Source: Mycobacterium sp. (GTDB lineage Bacteria; Actinomycetota; Actinomycetes; Mycobacteriales; Mycobacteriaceae). From it: a DNA stretch of 5,366 bases. The stretch lies in the NCBI GenBank assembly GCA_028706695.1, contig JAQTVU010000217.1:1-5366 (forward strand), in the 5' to 3' direction. The notes under the pieces were generated by a model. The model did no database searches and was not told the origin of the DNA. It saw only the letters and a program-made list of their open reading frames with translations. A program made the position numbers and the translations under genes. Shown here piece after piece: positions 1 through 4,821 of this stretch (its first letter is position 1; every line of letters begins with the position of its first letter).

Positions 1-486
1 CCGCTGCCCCCGGACCCGCTCGAGCAGCGCTTCGATATCCGCCATACCCGCGATATCCGCGTTTTCGGGCAGCGAATCGCCGGAGAAAACCCCGGCTTTC
101 ATCGAGCCGCGGCTGCGCAGGTGTCGCACGACCGCCCGCGTGTCGATGCCGGCGATCCCGACGATGTGCTGACGAGCCAGCTCGTCCTGCAGCGTGCCGG
201 TGGCCCGCCAGCTGGAGGCGCGCGGCGACGGGTCGCGCACCGCGTAACCCGCAACCCAGATCTTGTCGCCACGGCTCTCGGCGTCCTCGCGGTTCCAGCC
301 GGTGTTGCCGATCTGCGGCGCGGTGGCCACCACGATCTGCCGGTGGTAACTGGGATCGGTCAGCGTCTCCTGATATCCCGACATCGCGGTGCTGAACACG
401 GCCTCACCGAGCGTTTCGCCGATCGCGCCGAACGGCGTGCCCGTGAAGACGCGGCCGTCTTCTAGAACCAGTAGGGCCTTGTTCAC
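1..486 (-). CDS. carA: Carbamoyl-phosphate synthase small (glutaminase) subunit, partial: N-terminal 162 codons
   Basis: CarA releases ammonia from glutamine and channels it to CarB, which makes carbamoyl phosphate for pyrimidine and arginine synthesis in the cytoplasm. Only the N-terminal CPSase small-chain domain is in the window; the gene runs off the left edge in frame. Reading down from 486 the protein begins (M)NKALLVLEDGRVFTG, followed by FGA.GETLGEAVFSTAMSGYQE, the TDPSYHRQIV segment, QIGNTG and the family signature GIDTRAVVRHLR near residues 113-124. All are hallmarks of CarA. The class I amidotransferase domain with its catalytic Cys/His/Glu lies outside; family members are about 375-385 residues. 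The start is GTG (486-484), which overlaps the TGA of the upstream membrane-protein gene as GTGA. A GGAG lies about 11 nt upstream. It is the last gene visible in the pyr operon, and carB would be expected beyond it. The identity is very secure. Confidence 0.97.
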   Translation of the reverse strand, partial: MNKALLVLEDGRVFTGTPFGAIGETLGEAVFSTAMSGYQETLTDPSYHRQIVVATAPQIGNTGWNREDAESRGDKIWVAGYAVRDPSPRASSWRATGTLQDELARQHIVGIAGIDTRAVVRHLRSRGSMKAGVFSGDSLPENADIAGMADIEALLERVRGQR

Positions 487-1007
487 GAGCGCCGCTTCTC
501 CTTTTGGCCGCCCGGCCCGTCCGGCAGCCAGTCGTCGTACACATCGCGGTTGTTTGCCTGGAAGCCGGTGTCGATCTCGACGCCCGAGGGCAGCCGCCAG
601 CGGATCGCCAGGATCCCGTTGCGGCCGGCGACCTTGCCGGCCATGCCATGCTCGGTTCGGATGACCGTGATCGACTCCCGCGGGATCCAAATCGGGTTGG
701 CTCGAACGCGTTCCAGCAAGATGCCCTTCGGGTAGCGGGTCAGCACCGCCTTGCTGCGGTAGCCCAGGTCGCCCGCCGTCACGCGGTCGTTCCACGCCGG
801 GGATATCGTGCAGCCGACATAGACGCCGCGCATCGTGGTGCCCGCGGCGCCGACCTCGTCGGGGACGGCGGGCAGGCCGCCGATCAGCTGTTCCTGCCGC
901 TGCGCGCGGTTGCGCCAGCCGCGCATCATCAACTGGATCACCACCGTGATCACCACCACCAGCACGGCCGCGAAGATCAGGGACCACACCAGCGTGCCGG
1001 AGTTCAT
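483..1007 (-). CDS. Conserved membrane-anchored protein with probable PH-like domain, between pyrC and carA (Rv1382-like)
   Basis: This is a 174-residue protein of unknown function. Residues about 6-28 form one strongly hydrophobic helix (WSLIFAAVLVVVITVVIQL), followed at once by basic residues (RGWRNRAQR). By the positive-inside rule this predicts an N-out, C-in anchor with the rest in the cytoplasm. From about residue 60 the chain looks like a beta-rich domain: RGVYVGCT, W.DRV.AGDLGYRSKAVL, KGILLERV, IPRESITVIRT..GMAGKV, LAIRW, IDTGF. I associate this pattern with the small bacterial PH-like family found at this place in actinobacterial pyrimidine operons. M. tuberculosis Rv1382 and the gene between pyrC and carA in Streptomyces coelicolor occupy the same position. 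The start is ATG with GGAG nine bases upstream, and the gene overlaps carA by 4 nt. The position implies co-regulation with pyrimidine synthesis, but no enzymatic motif is visible. It could anchor or modulate the pathway enzymes; that is inference only. Confidence 0.9.
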   Translation of the reverse strand: MNSGTLVWSLIFAAVLVVVITVVIQLMMRGWRNRAQRQEQLIGGLPAVPDEVGAAGTTMRGVYVGCTISPAWNDRVTAGDLGYRSKAVLTRYPKGILLERVRANPIWIPRESITVIRTEHGMAGKVAGRNGILAIRWRLPSGVEIDTGFQANNRDVYDDWLPDGPGGQKEKRRS

Positions 1008-1072
1008 GCGCGCCGCTCCGCGCTGCGGTCCCCGATCGCACTGCCCAGCTCATCGTCGCCGGCGCGGCTCAT
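1004..1072 (-). CDS. Possible 22-codon mini-ORF bridging pyrC and the membrane-protein gene
   Basis: An ATG overlaps the pyrC stop (ATGA, 1072-1069). The reading frame runs 22 codons to a TGA that overlaps the ATG of the membrane-protein gene (ATGA, 1007-1004). The predicted peptide is MSRAGDDELGSAIGDRSAERRA, hydrophilic and charged, with no recognisable motif or membrane segment (split as MSRAGDDELGS and AIGDRSAERRA). It is too short to judge by composition. It exactly fills the only gap in an otherwise gapless operon, so it might keep ribosomes moving from pyrC to the next gene. A purine run (GGGAAGAG) precedes its ATG by about six bases and could serve as a ribosome-binding site. The alternative is that the fit is coincidental and the membrane-protein gene simply uses its own GGAG. 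Confidence 0.35.
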   Translation of the reverse strand: MSRAGDDELGSAIGDRSAERRA

Positions 1073-2361
1073 GCCGGGCTCTTCCCGTCTCGAGCGGTGA
1101 CCTTGCCGCGCAACAGGGTCGCCGTCACGGTGGCGGGCAGGGTCATCGACTCATACGGTGTGTTGGCCGACCGGCTGGCCAGGTGAGGCCCGCCGACCGT
1201 CCAGGTGGCGTCCGGGTCCACCACGACCAGGTTGCCCGGCTCCCCGACCTGCAGCGGGCGTCCCTGGTCGGGCAGGCCCGCAATGCGCGCCGGATTTTCG
1301 CTCATCACCCTGGCGACGTCGCGCCACGTCAACAATCCCGGTGCCACCATCGTCTGCGCCACCACCGAAAGCGCCGTCTGCAGTCCAAGCATGCCGGGGC
1401 GCGCGGCGGAGAATTCGACGCATTTCTCGTGTTCGGCGTGCGGGGCGTGGTCGGTCGCCACGCATTCTATTACCCCATCGGCGAGCGCTTGACGCAACGC
1501 AATCGCATCGGCGGCTTCGCGCAGCGGCGGATTGACCCGGTTCACCCCGTCGTAGCTGGCCAGCCTGCCGTCGTCAAGCAGCAGGTGGTGGGGGGTGACC
1601 TCAGCTGTGATCGAAATCCCTTGGCCTTTAGCCCATTTCAGGATCTCGACGGTACCCGCGGTGGAAACGTGGCAAATGTGCACTCGCGCACCGGCATCGC
1701 GGGCCAGCAACGCGTCGCGGGCGACGATCGATTCCTCGGCGGCCCGCGGCCACCCCGACAGGCCGAGCCGGGCGGCGGTGGGTCCTTCGTGCGCGACGGC
1801 GCCGGCGGTCAGCCGCGGCTCCTCGGCGTGCTGGGCGATCAGCACCCCCAGCCCGGTGGCGTACTCGAGGGCGCGGCGCATCACCAGCGGGTCGTGCACG
1901 CAGACGCCGTCGTCGGAGAACATGCGCACCTGCGCGGCGCCGGCCGCCATCATGCCCATCTCGGTGAGCTGAACCCCGGCCAGGCCGACGGTGACGGCGC
2001 CCACCGGGTGCACGTCCACCAGGCCGACCTGCTGACCGCGGTGCCAGACGTGGTCGGTGACCACCGGGCTGTCGGCGACCGGATTGGTATTGGCCATCGC
2101 GAACACGGCGGTGTAACCGCCCAAAGCTGCTGCCGCTGAACCGGTTTCGATGTCCTCAGCGTATTCGCGGCCGGGCTCGCGCAGATGGGTGTGCAGGTCG
2201 ACCAGCCCGGGCAGCAGCACCTGGCCGGTGGCGTCGACCACGTCGGCATTGTCCGGGATAGCCTGTTGGGCGCCGATCGCTGCGATCTGCCCGTCGTCGA
2301 CGAGCACGTCGACCCGATCCCCCTCGCCGTACAGCCGCACCCCGCGCAGCAGCACGCTCAC
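1069..2361 (-). CDS. pyrC: Dihydroorotase, class I
   Basis: PyrC is a cytoplasmic zinc amidohydrolase that cyclises N-carbamoyl-L-aspartate to L-dihydroorotate, the third step of UMP synthesis. The 430-residue length is normal for the class I bacterial enzyme. The metal-binding DLHTHLREPG motif gives H57 and H59, with substrate-binding R61 following and N93 in the MANTNP segment. D151 (FSDDG) stands where class I enzymes use an aspartate rather than a carboxylated lysine. H178 (AQHAE) and H231 (ICHVST) complete the metal ligands, and D304 in ATDHAPH is the expected catalytic base. TPHHLLL (256-262) and VNPPLR (276-281) are also family signatures, and a C-terminal amidohydrolase strand region (GNLVVVDPD) is present. 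No key residue is missing. The start is GTG (2361-2359), overlapping the pyrB TGA as GTGA, with a purine-rich GGGGAAGAGGG just upstream. The gene lies third in the operon and is expected to be translationally coupled to pyrB. Confidence 0.98.
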   Translation of the reverse strand: MSVLLRGVRLYGEGDRVDVLVDDGQIAAIGAQQAIPDNADVVDATGQVLLPGLVDLHTHLREPGREYAEDIETGSAAAALGGYTAVFAMANTNPVADSPVVTDHVWHRGQQVGLVDVHPVGAVTVGLAGVQLTEMGMMAAGAAQVRMFSDDGVCVHDPLVMRRALEYATGLGVLIAQHAEEPRLTAGAVAHEGPTAARLGLSGWPRAAEESIVARDALLARDAGARVHICHVSTAGTVEILKWAKGQGISITAEVTPHHLLLDDGRLASYDGVNRVNPPLREAADAIALRQALADGVIECVATDHAPHAEHEKCVEFSAARPGMLGLQTALSVVAQTMVAPGLLTWRDVARVMSENPARIAGLPDQGRPLQVGEPGNLVVVDPDATWTVGGPHLASRSANTPYESMTLPATVTATLLRGKVTARDGKSPA

Positions 2362-3314
2362 GCCGCACCCTCTTCCCCGGCCGACCCGGTGCCGACCAGC
2401 ACATGGAACAGCACGGCCATCCGCACGTGCACGCCGTTGGAAACCTGTTGCAGCACAGCCGACTGCGTCGAATCGGCCACGGACGACGCGATCTCCATGC
2501 CACGCACCATCGGCCCGGGATGCAACACCACGGCATGCCCGGGCAGCATCGCCTGGCGCCGGTCCGACAGGCCGTAGCGCACCGAGTACTCGCGCACCGA
2601 CGGGAAGAAGCCACCGGTCATTCGTTCGACCTGGACCCGCAGCATCAGCACCGCGTCGGCGGCGGGCAGTTCGGCGTCCAAGTCGTAGCAGACGGTGGCC
2701 GGCCAGCTGCCGACCCCGACCGGCAACAGGGTCGGCGGCGCCACCAGCACCACCTCGGCGCCCAGCGTCGCCAGCAGCATGACGTTGGAGCGGGCGACGC
2801 GACTGTGCAGGATGTCGCCGACGATCACCACCCGCCGGCCCTCGATGCCGCCGAGCCGCTGCCGGATGGTCAGCGCGTCCAGCAGCGCCTGGGTCGGATG
2901 CTCATGGGCGCCGTCGCCGGCATTGATCACCGACGGGCCCGTTCCCGCGGCGCCGGTCCAGTCGACCAGCCGGTGCGCGGCACCGGCCGCCGGGTGCCGG
3001 ACGATCAACGCGTCGGCGCCGGCGGCGCGCAGCGTCAGCGCGGTGTCGCGCAACGACTCCCCCTTGCCCACCGACGATCCGGCCGCGCTGAGGTTGATGA
3101 CCTCGGCGCTCATCCACTTACCGGCCACCTCGAACGACACCCGGGTGCGGGTGGAATTCTCGTAGAACATGGTGATCACGGTGCGCCCGCGCAGCGTCGG
3201 CAACTTCTTGACCTCGCGGCCCACCAGGGCCTGCGCGAATCGGTCGGCGTCGTCGAGGATGGCGATGGCCTCGTCGCGGCCCAGGTCCCCGGCGGCCAGC
3301 AGGTGGCGCGTCAT
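2358..3314 (-). CDS. pyrB: Aspartate carbamoyltransferase catalytic subunit
   Basis: PyrB condenses carbamoyl phosphate with L-aspartate to give N-carbamoyl-aspartate and phosphate, the committed step of pyrimidine synthesis, in the cytoplasm. The 318 residues are a typical catalytic-chain length. The carbamoyl-phosphate domain carries FYENSTRTRVSFE (50-62, with the S-T-R-T-R phosphate loop at 54-58), the '80s loop' GSSVGKGESLRDT (79-91) with S81 and K84, R106-H107, and HEHPTQALLD (137-146). The aspartate domain shows GDILHSRVARSN (166-177), RVQ.ER (225-230) and HPGPMVRG (264-271). All expected active-site residues are present. No pyrI regulatory subunit is seen, as is usual for operons with pyrR. 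The ATG overlaps the pyrR TGA (ATGA, 3314-3311) without a strong Shine-Dalgarno, which suggests coupling to pyrR translation. A dihydroorotase-like pseudo-subunit is not needed, because pyrC here is fully active by motif. Confidence 0.98.
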   Translation of the reverse strand: MTRHLLAAGDLGRDEAIAILDDADRFAQALVGREVKKLPTLRGRTVITMFYENSTRTRVSFEVAGKWMSAEVINLSAAGSSVGKGESLRDTALTLRAAGADALIVRHPAAGAAHRLVDWTGAAGTGPSVINAGDGAHEHPTQALLDALTIRQRLGGIEGRRVVIVGDILHSRVARSNVMLLATLGAEVVLVAPPTLLPVGVGSWPATVCYDLDAELPAADAVLMLRVQVERMTGGFFPSVREYSVRYGLSDRRQAMLPGHAVVLHPGPMVRGMEIASSVADSTQSAVLQQVSNGVHVRMAVLFHVLVGTGSAGEEGAA

Positions 3315-3874
3315 CGTGAGATCACCACGGCGTCGCGGTCGTCGTGCTCGCTGAGCAGCACGCGCACGCTCTCGCTGCGCGACGTCGGCACGTTCTTGCC
3401 CACGTAGTCGGCGCGCAGGGGCAGTTCGCGGTGGCCGCGGTCCACCAGCACGGCCAGCTGGACCGCGCGCGGCCGGCCGACGTCGCGCAACGCGTCGAGG
3501 GCCGAACGCACCGAGCGCCCGGAGTACAGCACGTCGTCGACGAGGACGACCAGCGCATCGTCGATGCCGCCGGGCGGGATCGACGTGGCCTCCAGCGGCC
3601 GCGGCGGCTTCTGCATCAGGTCGTCGCGGTAGAGGGTGATGTCCAGGGCGCCGTGCGCGACCGCCACCCCGCTGTATTCGCCGATCAGGGCGGCCAGGCG
3701 TTCGGCCAGGATGACGCCGCGGGTGGGGATGCCGAGCAAGACGACGCGCGGGGCGTCGGTTCCGTCGAGGGCGGTCTTCTCGATGATCTGGTGGGCGATG
3801 CGGGAAATGGTTCGCCCGACGTCGGCCGCCGACATCAATTCGCGGCCGGTGCCCGCGTCGTCGGCAGCACCCAT
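3311..3874 (-). CDS. pyrR: Bifunctional pyr operon RNA-binding regulator / uracil phosphoribosyltransferase
   Basis: PyrR binds a hairpin in pyr mRNA when UMP is abundant, with PRPP opposing this, and often has weak uracil phosphoribosyltransferase activity. The 187-residue protein has the type I phosphoribosyltransferase fold: RTISRIAHQIIEK near the N terminus, GIPTRG (48-53), the conserved GALDITLYRDDL segment (75-86), and the PRPP motif VVLVDDVLYSGRSV (109-122) with the adjacent acidic pair D113-D114. The C-terminal DRGHRELP..ADYVGKNVPTS is also characteristic of PyrR. The ATG at 3874 was chosen because AAGGAGG lies 11 nt upstream. The in-frame ATG at residue 14 (MSAADVGR) would match the core better in length but has no such site, and mycobacterial PyrR proteins carry a similar N-terminal extension. 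It is the first gene of the operon and overlaps pyrB. In M. smegmatis PyrR is reported to act by translational repression; the leader here fits that model. Confidence 0.97.
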   Translation of the reverse strand: MGAADDAGTGRELMSAADVGRTISRIAHQIIEKTALDGTDAPRVVLLGIPTRGVILAERLAALIGEYSGVAVAHGALDITLYRDDLMQKPPRPLEATSIPPGGIDDALVVLVDDVLYSGRSVRSALDALRDVGRPRAVQLAVLVDRGHRELPLRADYVGKNVPTSRSESVRVLLSEHDDRDAVVISR

Positions 3875-3885
3875 GTGTGACTTGA

Positions 3886-3892
3886 CCTCCTT
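3886..3892 (-). promoter_or_regulatory. Ribosome-binding site of pyrR (AAGGAGG)
   Basis: This is a full-strength Shine-Dalgarno, AAGGAGG, 11 nt before the ATG at 3874. It decides the pyrR start. It is also the only strong site for the first several genes of the operon, since pyrB and pyrC begin inside the stop codons of their upstream neighbours. Five of its seven bases are paired in the PyrR-binding fold. Confidence 0.85.
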
Positions 3893-3922
3893 CTCCGCCT
3901 CACCGGACGGATCGTTAAAGGA
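3888..3922 (-). promoter_or_regulatory. PyrR RNA-binding loop in the pyr leader, overlapping the pyrR ribosome-binding site
   Basis: On the minus strand 3910-3895 reads CCGTCCGGTGAGGCGG. It folds as CCG, a bulged U, CC, the loop GGUGA, GG, CGG. This is the architecture of the PyrR site recalled from Bacillus subtilis (CAG-U-CC-AGAGA-GG-CUG), and the downstream purine tract GAGAAGGA is identical. The upper stem extends by one pair (UCCG/CGGA). A lower stem of UCCUU (3922-3918) with AAGGA (3892-3888) encloses it through an internal loop. Because AAGGA is part of the Shine-Dalgarno, the PyrR-stabilised fold would hide the ribosome-binding site. The pairings are read directly; PyrR binding and repression are inferred from the family. 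No run of U typical of an intrinsic terminator follows, which favours translational over transcriptional control. Confidence 0.85.
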
Positions 3923-3936
3923 TGTCGACCGTCCGG
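3903..3936 (-). repeat. 8-bp perfect inverted repeat, possible competing hairpin in the pyr leader
   Basis: CCGGACGG (3936-3929 on the minus strand) is exactly complementary to CCGTCCGG (3910-3903), with an 18-nt spacer. The downstream arm is also the 5' half of the PyrR-binding loop, so the two hairpins cannot form together. In this alternative fold the Shine-Dalgarno would be free, as expected for an 'on' state. The difficulty is that the candidate promoter at 3938-3946 would start RNA near 3932-3930, removing about half of the upstream arm. Only ACGG/CCGU would then be left. Confidence 0.5.
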
Positions 3937-3937
3937 C

Positions 3938-3946
3938 AGCCTAGCA
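3938..3946 (-). promoter_or_regulatory. Candidate pyr operon promoter, extended -10 (TGCTAGGCT)
   Basis: The minus strand reads TGC-TAGGCT, matching the extended -10 form TGN-TANNNT favoured by the mycobacterial housekeeping sigma factor. The hexamer is 3943-3938. Initiation would be expected about six or seven bases downstream, near A3932 or G3930, giving a leader of roughly 56-58 nt that still contains the whole PyrR loop. No recognisable TTGACA-like -35 is present at the right distance (the region is G/C only), which is tolerated by extended -10 promoters. This is inference from motif and position. Confidence 0.5.
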
Positions 3947-3974
3947 TTGCCGGCGGCCGCCCTCCGCGGCCGGG

Positions 3975-3986
3975 CCGACATGTCGG
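3975..3986. repeat. 12-bp perfect palindrome CCGACATGTCGG, possible operator
   Basis: This is a perfect twofold-symmetric 12-mer in the pyrR-methyltransferase intergenic region. It lies about 30 bp upstream of the candidate pyr -10 and about 170 bp upstream of the methyltransferase ATG. Its size and ATGT centre would suit a dimeric repressor or activator half-site pair. No regulator gene is in the window to pair it with, and its position at about -45 relative to the pyr start would suit an activator better than a blocking repressor. Part of it may be chance in GC-rich DNA. Confidence 0.3.
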
Positions 3987-4032
3987 AGAGCTGAGATGCC
4001 GCACACGGTGGCCGCGCTCGGGCCGGGCGGCT

Positions 4033-4137
4033 CGGTACGGGGCGATCGCGCGGGCGGTGGTGGACGGCGTCGTCAGTGGACACCTCGGTGAGCTGGAAAA
4101 CAAGATCATTCGCCACCTCGCCCTAAGCTCGGCCTAA
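4033..4137 (+). pseudogene. Coding-like stretch in the intergenic region, possible 3' remnant of a lost gene
   Basis: From 4033 to a TAA at 4135 the plus strand reads protein-like: RYGAIARAVVDGVVSGHL followed by GELENKIIRHLALSSA. It looks like an amphipathic helical tail. Hand-counting 4036-4122, about four fifths of third positions are G/C while under half of second positions are, the normal signature of a real gene in this genome. Upstream in the same frame (from an ATG at 3922) the composition becomes Arg/Pro-rich and non-coding in look. No ribosome-binding site fits that ATG, which would also overlap the pyr leader on the opposite strand. In M. tuberculosis I recall an additional gene (Rv1378c) between the methyltransferase and pyrR, on this strand; this could be what remains of something similar. 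It may equally be chance. I do not recognise the peptide. Confidence 0.3.
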
Positions 4138-4153
4138 GCTCGGCCTAGGCTGG
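4122..4153 (+). repeat. 11-bp tandem repeat, two exact copies and one degenerate, upstream of the methyltransferase
   Basis: CCTAAGCTCGG occurs at 4122-4132 and again at 4133-4143, followed by the diverged CCTAGGCTGG at 4144-4153. The unit length is about one helical turn. Each copy carries a TANNNT hexamer (TAAGCT, TAAGCT, TAGGCT) at 11-bp spacing, so the array offers three overlapping -10-like elements. The second copy supplies the TAA that closes the coding-like stretch upstream, consistent with a local slippage duplication. Copy number could vary between strains. Confidence 0.75.
4146..4151 (+). promoter_or_regulatory. Candidate -10 (TAGGCT) for a leaderless methyltransferase transcript
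   Basis: TAGGCT ends 7 nt before the ATG at 4159, so transcription would start at G4158 or at A4159 itself. The bases before the ATG (GGCAAAG) contain no Shine-Dalgarno. Leaderless mRNAs with a TANNNT box at just this distance are common in mycobacteria. The same hexamer is used by the candidate divergent pyr promoter. No convincing -35 was seen. Confidence 0.5.
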
Positions 4154-4158
4154 CAAAG

Positions 4159-4821
4159 ATGACAGGATCTTCAGGATTCTCCGGAATGCAGCGCATGGAC
4201 TTCGACGCGCTCTACCGCGGCGAGAGCCCGGGCGAGGGACTACCGGCAATGGCCGCACCCCCATGGGACACCAAGGCGCCCAAGGACAATGTCATCGCCT
4301 GGCACGACGGCGGCTGGATCCGCGGCGATGTGCTCGACATCGGCTGCGGCCTCGGGGACAACGCCGTTTACCTGGCGAAAAACGGCTACCGGGTGACCGG
4401 GTTGGATATCTCGCCGACCGCGCTGGCCACCGCCGAGCGGCGCGCCGCCGACGCCGGGGTCCAGGTGCGGTTCGCGGTGGCCGATGCCACCAAGCTCGAG
4501 GGCTACACCCGCGCCTTCGACACCGTCATCGACAGCGGCATGTTCCACTGCTTGGACGACGAAGGCAAACGCAGCTACGCCGCCGCCGTCCACCGGGCGA
4601 CCAGACCGGGCGCCACCTTGCTGATGAGCTGCTTCTCCGATGCCAACCCGCCCACCGACGACTGGCCCCGGCCGGTGGTCTCCGAGCAGACGCTGCGCGA
4701 CGCGCTCGGCGGTGCGGGCTGGGACATCGAATCGCTGGAACCCGCCACGATGCGCCGCGAGCACGACGGCAACCGGGTCGAGTTGTCTTTTTGGTACGTC
4801 CGCGCGCGGCGGCGGTCGTGA
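4159..4821 (+). CDS. Class I SAM-dependent methyltransferase (Rv1377c-like)
   Basis: This 220-residue protein is predicted to be a cytoplasmic S-adenosylmethionine-dependent methyltransferase of unknown substrate. The Rossmann core begins at VLDIGCGLGDNAVYLA (58-73, motif I with the G-x-G-x-G loop). D83 in VTGLDIS binds the ribose, D109 in FAVADAT fits the adenine contact, and FDTVIDSGMFHCL (120-132) is motif IV. RPGATLLMSCFSD forms the next strand, and WDIESLEP..REHDG.R.ELSFWYVRA the C-terminal strands. An N-terminal segment with ALYRGESPGEGLP and PPWDTKAPKDNV resembles the cap seen in thiopurine and UbiE-like small-molecule methyltransferases. The ATG at 4159 is favoured by the leaderless promoter geometry; an ATG at residue 10 (MQRMDFDALYRG) is a real alternative and may be the conserved start. 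It is divergent from pyrR and overlaps the next gene as GTGA. Family assignment is sure; the function is not. Confidence 0.92.
   Translation: MTGSSGFSGMQRMDFDALYRGESPGEGLPAMAAPPWDTKAPKDNVIAWHDGGWIRGDVLDIGCGLGDNAVYLAKNGYRVTGLDISPTALATAERRAADAGVQVRFAVADATKLEGYTRAFDTVIDSGMFHCLDDEGKRSYAAAVHRATRPGATLLMSCFSDANPPTDDWPRPVVSEQTLRDALGGAGWDIESLEPATMRREHDGNRVELSFWYVRARRRS

Noticed and set aside
33..60. 10-bp direct repeat CGATATCCGC at 33-42 and 51-60
   Set aside because: It falls inside carA and encodes the repeated residues ADI...ADI in frame; it is explained by protein sequence.
835..2139. 434-codon open frame on the plus strand
   Set aside because: It lies antisense to pyrC and the membrane gene. 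The product is rich in Arg, His, Gly and Ala with no domain, while the opposite strand encodes complete enzymes with all motifs. It is a GC-rich shadow frame.
2403..3407. 334-codon open frame on the plus strand
   Set aside because: It is antisense to pyrB and the end of pyrR, with His/Gln/Arg-rich low-complexity composition and no family motif; a shadow frame.
3915..3947. 10-codon leader peptide frame (MLGCRTVDIL) upstream of pyrR
   Set aside because: Its ATG overlaps the candidate extended -10 box, so it would not be on the transcript. It has no ribosome site and no run of regulatory codons.
3952..3961. GGCGGCCGCC palindrome
   Set aside because: It is made only of G and C in a very GC-rich stretch, and short symmetric runs of this kind are expected by chance.
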